From: Bolinopsis microptera
Taxonomy: Eukaryota > Ctenophora > Tentaculata > Lobata > Bolinopsidae
Direction: 5' to 3'
Length of the DNA stretch: 64,000 nucleotides
Assembly (NCBI RefSeq): GCF_026151205.1
Contig: NC_087083.1
Coordinates: forward strand, 14,562,280-14,626,279
Shown piece by piece: positions 61,001-64,000 of this stretch. Numbering within the stretch: the stretch's first letter is position 1; the number at the start of each line of letters is the position of its first letter. Position numbers and translations under genes: made by a program. The notes under the pieces were generated by a model. The model was not told the origin of the DNA. It did not search any database and saw only the letters and a program-made list of their open reading frames with translations.

Positions 61001-62935
61001 AGACAAACGTGTCGGTGACGTACTTGTACTTGCCTTATATCCATCACTCGGCTCACTAATGTCTCCATCGCCTAGCGACAGTGACTCCCTGTCCAAGGAA
61101 GTGGAGTCCCCTAGTGATTCAAGGTAATGGCTGATTCTGCCGACCGATGCGTGCCGGACACTCTTGCTGTCCAGCGAAATAGAGCTGGTGCTGTCACCTG
61201 GAGCAGGTGATTGAACGTGGTGACCTTCGTCGAGGTAGATCACCTCTTCTTCTGCATGTGCCGACCAACCAGACAATGTCTTTATCGAACTTTCCGCAGG
61301 CTCGCCAATCTCGGTGAAAATGACAGGATCGGACACAACTCGGGGAGCACGGACCACCTGATCGTCTTCATCCGGATCCTTTACATCAGAGAAGGAACTG
61401 AGAGTGTCAGCATCCTTGCCCTGCAAAGGATCAGACTCAGCGAAGTCAGTTTTATCCGTGCTGCTAGCTGGAGAACGTCCAGATGAAACTCCTGTGCCGG
61501 TCTCCGAAATGGCTGGAGGACTTGTGCTCTTTGTCGTGGTTGTTGATGACGATGATGATGGAGTGGGTTCTCGTATGACTGGAACCGAAGGAATCGCCTT
61601 ATCACTGCTGGACGAACTTGAACTAGAAGTAGAATCGTCGGATGACGACGAAAAGGATGATGTGGTTGACCAGGACGAGGATGATCTCGACAGGCCAGAC
61701 AAACGTGTCGGTGACGTACTTGTACTTGCCTTATATCCATCACTCGGCTCACTAATGTCTCCATCGCCTAGCGACAGTGACTCCCTGTCCAAGGAAGTGG
61801 AGTCCCCTAGTGATTCAAGGTAATGGCTGATTCTGCCGACCGATGCGTGCCGGACACTCTTGCTGTCCAGCGAAATAGAGCTGGTGCTGTCACCTGGAGC
61901 AGGTGATTGAACGTGGTGACCTTCGTCGAGGTAGATCACCTCTTCTTCTGCATGTGCCGACCAACCAGACAATGTCTTTATCGAACTTTCCGCAGGCTCG
62001 CCAATCTCGGTGAAAATGACAGGATCGGACACAACTCGGGGAGCACGGACCACCTGATCGTCTTCATCCGGATCCTTTACATCAGAGAAGGAACTGAGAG
62101 TGTCAGCATCCTTGCCCTGCAAAGGATCAGACTCAGCGAAGTCAGTTTTATCCGTGCTGCTAGCTGGAGAACGTCCAGATGAAACTCCTGTGCCGGTCTC
62201 CGAAATGGCTGGAGGACTTGTGCTCTTTGTCGTGGTTGTTGATGACGATGATGATGGAGTGGGTTCTCGTATGACTGGAACCGAAGGAATCGCCTTATCA
62301 CTGCTGGACGAACTTGAACTAGAAGTAGAATCGTCGGATGACGACGAAAAGGATGATGTGGTTGACCAGGACGAGGATGATCTCGACAGGCCAGACAAAC
62401 GTGTCGGTGACGTACTTGTACTTGCCTTATATCCATCACTCGGCTCACTAATGTCTCCATCGCCTAGCGACAGTGACTCCCTGTCCAAGGAAGTGGAGTC
62501 CCCTAGTGATTCAAGGTAATGGCTGATTCTGCCGACCGATGCGTGCCGGACACTCTTGCTGTCCAGCGAAATAGAGCTGGTGCTGTCACCTGGAGCAGGT
62601 GATTGAACGTGGTGACCTTCGTCGAGGTAGATCACCTCTTCTTCTGCATGTGCCGACCAACCAGACAATGTCTTTATCGAACTTTCCGCAGGCTCGCCAA
62701 TCTCGGTGAAAATGACAGGATCGGACACAACTCGGGGAGCACGGACCACCTGATCGTCTTCATCCGGATCCTTTACATCAGAGAAGGAACTGAGAGTGTC
62801 AGCATCCTTGCCCTGCAAAGGATCAGACTCAGCGAAGTCAGTTTTATCCGTGCTGCTAGCTGGAGAACGTCCAGATGAAACTCCTGTGCCGGTCTCCGAA
62901 ATGGCTGGAGGACTTGTGCTCTTTGTCGTGGTTGT
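40028..62935 (-). CDS. Giant serine-rich protein of about 33 identical 232-residue repeats (partial)
   Basis: Uninterrupted minus-strand frame of about 7,635 codons. Each 232-residue unit has 64 Ser, 21 Thr, 22 Asp, 14 Glu, 16 Pro, 8 Lys, 9 Arg and 2 Trp, with no Met, Cys or Asn, so it is strongly acidic and probably disordered. Unit layout, numbered from LQGKDAD: acidic block (residues 14-22), EEEV block (59-62), SPAPGD (73-78), Leu/Ser/Asp block (84-124), Ser-rich core (145-173, with an 8-Ser run at 166-173), Pro-rich VPVIREPTP (180-188), SSSSSTTTTK (189-198). Many Ser lie near acidic residues, fitting casein-kinase-2-like or other phosphorylation, and S/T density would suit O-glycosylation; both are inference. 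One unit lacks the Trp at 151. The right end is a 1-base deletion near 62935 beside noise; the left end is a frameshift at 40037 that gives a false stop. True start and stop are outside or unresolved. Family not recognised. Confidence 0.65.
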   Translation of the reverse strand, partial: TTTTKSTSPPAISETGTGVSSGRSPASSTDKTDFAESDPLQGKDADTLSSFSDVKDPDEDDQVVRAPRVVSDPVIFTEIGEPAESSIKTLSGWSAHAEEEVIYLDEGHHVQSPAPGDSTSSISLDSKSVRHASVGRISHYLESLGDSTSLDRESLSLGDGDISEPSDGYKASTSTSPTRLSGLSRSSSSWSTTSSFSSSSDDSTSSSSSSSSDKAIPSVPVIREPTPSSSSSTTTTKSTSPPAISETGTGVSSGRSPASSTDKTDFAESDPLQGKDADTLSSFSDVKDPDEDDQVVRAPRVVSDPVIFTEIGEPAESSIKTLSGWSAHAEEEVIYLDEGHHVQSPAPGDSTSSISLDSKSVRHASVGRISHYLESLGDSTSLDRESLSLGDGDISEPSDGYKASTSTSPTRLSGLSRSSSSWSTTSSFSSSSDDSTSSSSSSSSDKAIPSVPVIREPTPSSSSSTTTTKSTSPPAISETGTGVSSGRSPASSTDKTDFAESDPLQGKDADTLSSFSDVKDPDEDDQVVRAPRVVSDPVIFTEIGEPAESSIKTLSGWSAHAEEEVIYLDEGHHVQSPAPGDSTSSISLDSKSVRHASVGRISHYLESLGDSTSLDRESLSLGDGDISEPSDGYKASTSTSPTRLSGLSRSSSSWSTTSSFSSSSDDSTSSSSSSSSDKAIPSVPVIREPTPSSSSSTTTTKSTSPPAISETGTGVSSGRSPASSTDKTDFAESDPLQGKDADTLSSFSDVKDPDEDDQVVRAPRVVSDPVIFTEIGEPAESSIKTLSGWSAHAEEEVIYLDEGHHVQSPAPGDSTSSISLDSKSVRHASVGRISHYLESLGDSTSLDRESLSLGDGDISEPSDGYKASTSTSPTRLSGLSRSSSSWSTTSSFSSSSDDSTSSSSSSSSDKAIPSVPVIREPTPSSSSSTTTTKSTSPPAISETGTGVSSGRSPASSTDKTDFAESDPLQGKDADTLSSFSDVKDPDEDDQVVRAPRVVSDPVIFTEIGEPAESSIKTLSGWSAHAEEEVIYLDEGHHVQSPAPGDSTSSISLDSKSVRHASVGRISHYLESLGDSTSLDRESLSLGDGDISEPSDGYKASTSTSPTRLSGLSRSSSSWSTTSSFSSSSDDSTSSSSSSSSDKAIPSVPVIREPTPSSSSSTTTTKSTSPPAISETGTGVSSGRSPASSTDKTDFAESDPLQGKDADTLSSFSDVKDPDEDDQVVRAPRVVSDPVIFTEIGEPAESSIKTLSGWSAHAEEEVIYLDEGHHVQSPAPGDSTSSISLDSKSVRHASVGRISHYLESLGDSTSLDRESLSLGDGDISEPSDGYKASTSTSPTRLSGLSRSSSSWSTTSSFSSSSDDSTSSSSSSSSDKAIPSVPVIREPTPSSSSSTTTTKSTSPPAISETGTGVSSGRSPASSTDKTDFAESDPLQGKDADTLSSFSDVKDPDEDDQVVRAPRVVSDPVIFTEIGEPAESSIKTLSGWSAHAEEEVIYLDEGHHVQSPAPGDSTSSISLDSKSVRHASVGRISHYLESLGDSTSLDRESLSLGDGDISEPSDGYKASTSTSPTRLSGLSRSSSSWSTTSSFSSSSDDSTSSSSSSSSDKAIPSVPVIREPTPSSSSSTTTTKSTSPPAISETGTGVSSGRSPASSTDKTDFAESDPLQGKDADTLSSFSDVKDPDEDDQVVRAPRVVSDPVIFTEIGEPAESSIKTLSGWSAHAEEEVIYLDEGHHVQSPAPGDSTSSISLDSKSVRHASVGRISHYLESLGDSTSLDRESLSLGDGDISEPSDGYKASTSTSPTRLSGLSRSSSSWSTTSSFSSSSDDSTSSSSSSSSDKAIPSVPVIREPTPSSSSSTTTTKSTSPPAISETGTGVSSGRSPASSTDKTDFAESDPLQGKDADTLSSFSDVKDPDEDDQVVRAPRVVSDPVIFTEIGEPAESSIKTLSGWSAHAEEEVIYLDEGHHVQSPAPGDSTSSISLDSKSVRHASVGRISHYLESLGDSTSLDRESLSLGDGDISEPSDGYKASTSTSPTRLSGLSRSSSSWSTTSSFSSSSDDSTSSSSSSSSDKAIPSVPVIREPTPSSSSSTTTTKSTSPPAISETGTGVSSGRSPASSTDKTDFAESDPLQGKDADTLSSFSDVKDPDEDDQVVRAPRVVSDPVIFTEIGEPAESSIKTLSGWSAHAEEEVIYLDEGHHVQSPAPGDSTSSISLDSKSVRHASVGRISHYLESLGDSTSLDRESLSLGDGDISEPSDGYKASTSTSPTRLSGLSRSSSSWSTTSSFSSSSDDSTSSSSSSSSDKAIPSVPVIREPTPSSSSSTTTTKSTSPPAISETGTGVSSGRSPASSTDKTDFAESDPLQGKDADTLSSFSDVKDPDEDDQVVRAPRVVSDPVIFTEIGEPAESSIKTLSGWSAHAEEEVIYLDEGHHVQSPAPGDSTSSISLDSKSVRHASVGRISHYLESLGDSTSLDRESLSLGDGDISEPSDGYKASTSTSPTRLSGLSRSSSSWSTTSSFSSSSDDSTSSSSSSSSDKAIPSVPVIREPTPSSSSSTTTTKSTSPPAISETGTGVSSGRSPASSTDKTDFAESDPLQGKDADTLSSFSDVKDPDEDDQVVRAPRVVSDPVIFTEIGEPAESSIKTLSGWSAHAEEEVIYLDEGHHVQSPAPGDSTSSISLDSKSVRHASVGRISHYLESLGDSTSLDRESLSLGDGDISEPSDGYKASTSTSPTRLSGLSRSSSSSTTSSFSSSSDDSTSSSSSSSSDKAIPSVPVIREPTPSSSSSTTTTKSTSPPAISETGTGVSSGRSPASSTDKTDFAESDPLQGKDADTLSSFSDVKDPDEDDQVVRAPRVVSDPVIFTEIGEPAESSIKTLSGWSAHAEEEVIYLDEGHHVQSPAPGDSTSSISLDSKSVRHASVGRISHYLESLGDSTSLDRESLSLGDGDISEPSDGYKASTSTSPTRLSGLSRSSSSWSTTSSFSSSSDDSTSSSSSSSSDKAIPSVPVIREPTPSSSSSTTTTKSTSPPAISETGTGVSSGRSPASSTDKTDFAESDPLQGKDADTLSSFSDVKDPDEDDQVVRAPRVVSDPVIFTEIGEPAESSIKTLSGWSAHAEEEVIYLDEGHHVQSPAPGDSTSSISLDSKSVRHASVGRISHYLESLGDSTSLDRESLSLGDGDISEPSDGYKASTSTSPTRLSGLSRSSSSWSTTSSFSSSSDDSTSSSSSSSSDKAIPSVPVIREPTPSSSSSTTTTKSTSPPAISETGTGVSSGRSPASSTDKTDFAESDPLQGKDADTLSSFSDVKDPDEDDQVVRAPRVVSDPVIFTEIGEPAESSIKTLSGWSAHAEEEVIYLDEGHHVQSPAPGDSTSSISLDSKSVRHASVGRISHYLESLGDSTSLDRESLSLGDGDISEPSDGYKASTSTSPTRLSGLSRSSSSWSTTSSFSSSSDDSTSSSSSSSSDKAIPSVPVIREPTPSSSSSTTTTKSTSPPAISETGTGVSSGRSPASSTDKTDFAESDPLQGKDADTLSSFSDVKDPDEDDQVVRAPRVVSDPVIFTEIGEPAESSIKTLSGWSAHAEEEVIYLDEGHHVQSPAPGDSTSSISLDSKSVRHASVGRISHYLESLGDSTSLDRESLSLGDGDISEPSDGYKASTSTSPTRLSGLSRSSSSWSTTSSFSSSSDDSTSSSSSSSSDKAIPSVPVIREPTPSSSSSTTTTKSTSPPAISETGTGVSSGRSPASSTDKTDFAESDPLQGKDADTLSSFSDVKDPDEDDQVVRAPRVVSDPVIFTEIGEPAESSIKTLSGWSAHAEEEVIYLDEGHHVQSPAPGDSTSSISLDSKSVRHASVGRISHYLESLGDSTSLDRESLSLGDGDISEPSDGYKASTSTSPTRLSGLSRSSSSWSTTSSFSSSSDDSTSSSSSSSSDKAIPSVPVIREPTPSSSSSTTTTKSTSPPAISETGTGVSSGRSPASSTDKTDFAESDPLQGKDADTLSSFSDVKDPDEDDQVVRAPRVVSDPVIFTEIGEPAESSIKTLSGWSAHAEEEVIYLDEGHHVQSPAPGDSTSSISLDSKSVRHASVGRISHYLESLGDSTSLDRESLSLGDGDISEPSDGYKASTSTSPTRLSGLSRSSSSWSTTSSFSSSSDDSTSSSSSSSSDKAIPSVPVIREPTPSSSSSTTTTKSTSPPAISETGTGVSSGRSPASSTDKTDFAESDPLQGKDADTLSSFSDVKDPDEDDQVVRAPRVVSDPVIFTEIGEPAESSIKTLSGWSAHAEEEVIYLDEGHHVQSPAPGDSTSSISLDSKSVRHASVGRISHYLESLGDSTSLDRESLSLGDGDISEPSDGYKASTSTSPTRLSGLSRSSSSWSTTSSFSSSSDDSTSSSSSSSSDKAIPSVPVIREPTPSSSSSTTTTKSTSPPAISETGTGVSSGRSPASSTDKTDFAESDPLQGKDADTLSSFSDVKDPDEDDQVVRAPRVVSDPVIFTEIGEPAESSIKTLSGWSAHAEEEVIYLDEGHHVQSPAPGDSTSSISLDSKSVRHASVGRISHYLESLGDSTSLDRESLSLGDGDISEPSDGYKASTSTSPTRLSGLSRSSSSWSTTSSFSSSSDDSTSSSSSSSSDKAIPSVPVIREPTPSSSSSTTTTKSTSPPAISETGTGVSSGRSPASSTDKTDFAESDPLQGKDADTLSSFSDVKDPDEDDQVVRAPRVVSDPVIFTEIGEPAESSIKTLSGWSAHAEEEVIYLDEGHHVQSPAPGDSTSSISLDSKSVRHASVGRISHYLESLGDSTSLDRESLSLGDGDISEPSDGYKASTSTSPTRLSGLSRSSSSWSTTSSFSSSSDDSTSSSSSSSSDKAIPSVPVIREPTPSSSSSTTTTKSTSPPAISETGTGVSSGRSPASSTDKTDFAESDPLQGKDADTLSSFSDVKDPDEDDQVVRAPRVVSDPVIFTEIGEPAESSIKTLSGWSAHAEEEVIYLDEGHHVQSPAPGDSTSSISLDSKSVRHASVGRISHYLESLGDSTSLDRESLSLGDGDISEPSDGYKASTSTSPTRLSGLSRSSSSWSTTSSFSSSSDDSTSSSSSSSSDKAIPSVPVIREPTPSSSSSTTTTKSTSPPAISETGTGVSSGRSPASSTDKTDFAESDPLQGKDADTLSSFSDVKDPDEDDQVVRAPRVVSDPVIFTEIGEPAESSIKTLSGWSAHAEEEVIYLDEGHHVQSPAPGDSTSSISLDSKSVRHASVGRISHYLESLGDSTSLDRESLSLGDGDISEPSDGYKASTSTSPTRLSGLSRSSSSWSTTSSFSSSSDDSTSSSSSSSSDKAIPSVPVIREPTPSSSSSTTTTKSTSPPAISETGTGVSSGRSPASSTDKTDFAESDPLQGKDADTLSSFSDVKDPDEDDQVVRAPRVVSDPVIFTEIGEPAESSIKTLSGWSAHAEEEVIYLDEGHHVQSPAPGDSTSSISLDSKSVRHASVGRISHYLESLGDSTSLDRESLSLGDGDISEPSDGYKASTSTSPTRLSGLSRSSSSWSTTSSFSSSSDDSTSSSSSSSSDKAIPSVPVIREPTPSSSSSTTTTKSTSPPAISETGTGVSSGRSPASSTDKTDFAESDPLQGKDADTLSSFSDVKDPDEDDQVVRAPRVVSDPVIFTEIGEPAESSIKTLSGWSAHAEEEVIYLDEGHHVQSPAPGDSTSSISLDSKSVRHASVGRISHYLESLGDSTSLDRESLSLGDGDISEPSDGYKASTSTSPTRLSGLSRSSSSWSTTSSFSSSSDDSTSSSSSSSSDKAIPSVPVIREPTPSSSSSTTTTKSTSPPAISETGTGVSSGRSPASSTDKTDFAESDPLQGKDADTLSSFSDVKDPDEDDQVVRAPRVVSDPVIFTEIGEPAESSIKTLSGWSAHAEEEVIYLDEGHHVQSPAPGDSTSSISLDSKSVRHASVGRISHYLESLGDSTSLDRESLSLGDGDISEPSDGYKASTSTSPTRLSGLSRSSSSWSTTSSFSSSSDDSTSSSSSSSSDKAIPSVPVIREPTPSSSSSTTTTKSTSPPAISETGTGVSSGRSPASSTDKTDFAESDPLQGKDADTLSSFSDVKDPDEDDQVVRAPRVVSDPVIFTEIGEPAESSIKTLSGWSAHAEEEVIYLDEGHHVQSPAPGDSTSSISLDSKSVRHASVGRISHYLESLGDSTSLDRESLSLGDGDISEPSDGYKASTSTSPTRLSGLSRSSSSWSTTSSFSSSSDDSTSSSSSSSSDKAIPSVPVIREPTPSSSSSTTTTKSTSPPAISETGTGVSSGRSPASSTDKTDFAESDPLQGKDADTLSSFSDVKDPDEDDQVVRAPRVVSDPVIFTEIGEPAESSIKTLSGWSAHAEEEVIYLDEGHHVQSPAPGDSTSSISLDSKSVRHASVGRISHYLESLGDSTSLDRESLSLGDGDISEPSDGYKASTSTSPTRLSGLSRSSSSWSTTSSFSSSSDDSTSSSSSSSSDKAIPSVPVIREPTPSSSSSTTTTKSTSPPAISETGTGVSSGRSPASSTDKTDFAESDPLQGKDADTLSSFSDVKDPDEDDQVVRAPRVVSDPVIFTEIGEPAESSIKTLSGWSAHAEEEVIYLDEGHHVQSPAPGDSTSSISLDSKSVRHASVGRISHYLESLGDSTSLDRESLSLGDGDISEPSDGYKASTSTSPTRLSGLSRSSSSWSTTSSFSSSSDDSTSSSSSSSSDKAIPSVPVIREPTPSSSSSTTTTKSTSPPAISETGTGVSSGRSPASSTDKTDFAESDPLQGKDADTLSSFSDVKDPDEDDQVVRAPRVVSDPVIFTEIGEPAESSIKTLSGWSAHAEEEVIYLDEGHHVQSPAPGDSTSSISLDSKSVRHASVGRISHYLESLGDSTSLDRESLSLGDGDISEPSDGYKASTSTSPTRLSGLSRSSSSWSTTSSFSSSSDDSTSSSSSSSSDKAIPSVPVIREPTPSSSSSTTTTKSTSPPAISETGTGVSSGRSPASSTDKTDFAESDPLQGKDADTLSSFSDVKDPDEDDQVVRAPRVVSDPVIFTEIGEPAESSIKTLSGWSAHAEEEVIYLDEGHHVQSPAPGDSTSSISLDSKSVRHASVGRISHYLESLGDSTSLDRESLSLGDGDISEPSDGYKASTSTSPTRLSGLSRSSSSWSTTSSFSSSSDDSTSSSSSSSSDKAIPSVPVIREPTPSSSSSTTTTKSTSPPAISETGTGVSSGRSPASSTDKTDFAESDPLQGKDADTLSSFSDVKDPDEDDQVVRAPRVVSDPVIFTEIGEPAESSIKTLSGWSAHAEEEVIYLDEGHHVQSPAPGDSTSSISLDSKSVRHASVGRISHYLESLGDSTSLDRESLSLGDGDISEPSDGYKASTSTSPTRLSGLSRSSSSWSTTSSFSSSSDDSTSSSSSSSSDKAIPSVPVIREPTPSSSSSTTTTKSTSPPAISETGTGVSSGRSPASSTDKTDFAESDPLQGKDADTLSSFSDVKDPDEDDQVVRAPRVVSDPVIFTEIGEPAESSIKTLSGWSAHAEEEVIYLDEGHHVQSPAPGDSTSSISLDSKSVRHASVGRISHYLESLGDSTSLDRESLSLGDGDISEPSDGYKASTSTSPTRLSGLSRSSSSWSTTSSFSSSSDDSTSSSSSSQQ
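40727..40750 (-). other. Poly-serine tract using all six Ser codons (representative copy)
   Basis: Read on the minus strand, the 8-Ser run is TCT AGT TCA AGT TCG TCC AGC AGT: all six serine codons appear. It recurs identically in each clean unit. Mixed codons show that the tract did not arise simply by trinucleotide slippage. Confidence 0.85.
54711..54720 (-). other. In-frame 3-base deletion removing a Trp codon in one unit
   Basis: Here GTTGACGACGAGG replaces the GTTGACCAGGACGAGG of other units. On the minus strand SSSSWSTT becomes SSSSSTT. It is the only variant noticed across the otherwise uniform 40038-62935 and it keeps the reading frame. Confidence 0.9.
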
Positions 62936-63369
62936 GATGACGATGATGATGGAGTGGGTTTTTCGTTTAAAAAAAAAAAAAACCCTTTTTGTGGAGAACT
63001 TGCTGAAAAATTTGGGGAAAAAAGGGTTTTTGGGGGGGACAAAGACCACGGCCGGGCCCCCAAAAGGGGGGGGGCCCCTTTTCTTTTTTTATCATTATGG
63101 CTCTAAGCCAAACGCCCAGCACTGACCCCTGCCAGGGAAGGGGCCCCCGGATTAAGGAAGGTGATTTTGGGCCAGCGGGGAACCCGGCCACAAAACGGTC
63201 GACGGGGGAAAAAAAAGGGGGACCTTGTTCCCCCCCCCCTTGCTTTTCCCCCAAAAGAAACCCAATTTTTGAAATTTTGAACCCCCCGGGGAAAAATGCA
63301 GGAAAAAACGGGGGGGGCCCCGCGTTTACGGTTTTACTCAGGAAGGTAGATTTACTCCTTCTCGGATAG
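62936..63369. other. Noisy end of the core array
   Basis: After a missing T near 62935 the repeat continues for about 30 bases and then dissolves into homopolymer-rich sequence (A12 near 62970, GGGG and CCCC runs). Traces of the unit persist in order: GTGGAGAACTTGCTG, then AAGGTGATTTTGG, then GGAAGGTAGATTTACTCC at 63341-63358. No other feature is seen. Confidence 0.8.

Positions 63370-64000
<631 letters not shown>

Larger units (their letters stand above)
32950..62935 (-). repeat. Core tandem array, about 43 copies of the 696-bp unit
   Basis: The landmark GTGTCAGC occurs 43 times from 33564 to 62796. From 37046 on, spacing is exactly 696, except 697 at 39830-40527 (+1 G near 40037) and 693 at 54447-55140 (3-base deletion near 54713). 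From 40038 to 62935 no other difference between copies was noticed by eye. At the left edge (33050-33410) there are at least eight single-base indels in 360 bases, falling to about one per unit by 36000. All copies are head to tail. Such an array is longer than most single reads, so the copy number is uncertain. Confidence 0.97.

Noticed and set aside
32950-62935. rDNA spacer or other RNA-gene repeat
   Set aside because: No rRNA or tRNA sequence in the unit, and a full-length open frame on one strand explains the sequence better.

Overview
The window is almost entirely one head-to-tail tandem repeat with a 696-bp unit, all copies in the same orientation. It has no tRNA, rRNA, CRISPR array, transposase or recognisable housekeeping gene. 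The unit is a whole number of codons (232) and one minus-strand frame is free of stops. In the best stretch (62935 down to 40028) that frame stays open for about 7,635 codons, roughly 33 consecutive units. The encoded repeat is about 28% Ser and 9% Thr, acidic (36 Asp+Glu against 17 Lys+Arg per unit), and has no Met, Cys or Asn. It looks like a very large, probably disordered, eukaryotic structural, cytoskeletal or secreted repeat protein. I do not recognise the family and cannot place the organism. A non-coding satellite is the main alternative.

Layout: 1-10065 is about 16 badly degraded copies (spacing about 605-680 instead of 696). 10066-11800 is homopolymer-rich noise with weak repeat traces. 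11801-13385 holds better copies, and 13386-15670 is again degraded. A 285-base A run (15671-15955) leads into about 8 good copies (15956-21604). 21605-24080 is degraded with one better patch, and 24081-26791 has about 4 fair copies. A 212-base G run (26792-27003) is followed by degraded copies to 28640 and low-complexity noise to 30861. A 2,088-base C run (30862-32949) precedes the core array of about 43 units (32950-62935). The right end is noise (62936-63369), a 392-base C run (63370-63761) and a partial copy (63762-64000).

The long homopolymers and the degraded blocks look like sequencing or assembly artefacts, not biology. The C runs meet the repeat at CC dinucleotides of the unit, and the A run meets it near the unit's AAAA tract. 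Single-base indels become denser towards the large C run, and the same small losses recur at the same unit positions in degraded copies. The copy number and the large-scale order of blocks should therefore not be trusted. What is solid is the 696-bp unit, its 232-codon frame, and near-perfect identity between many copies. No start codon, stop codon, promoter or non-repeat flank of the gene can be identified.
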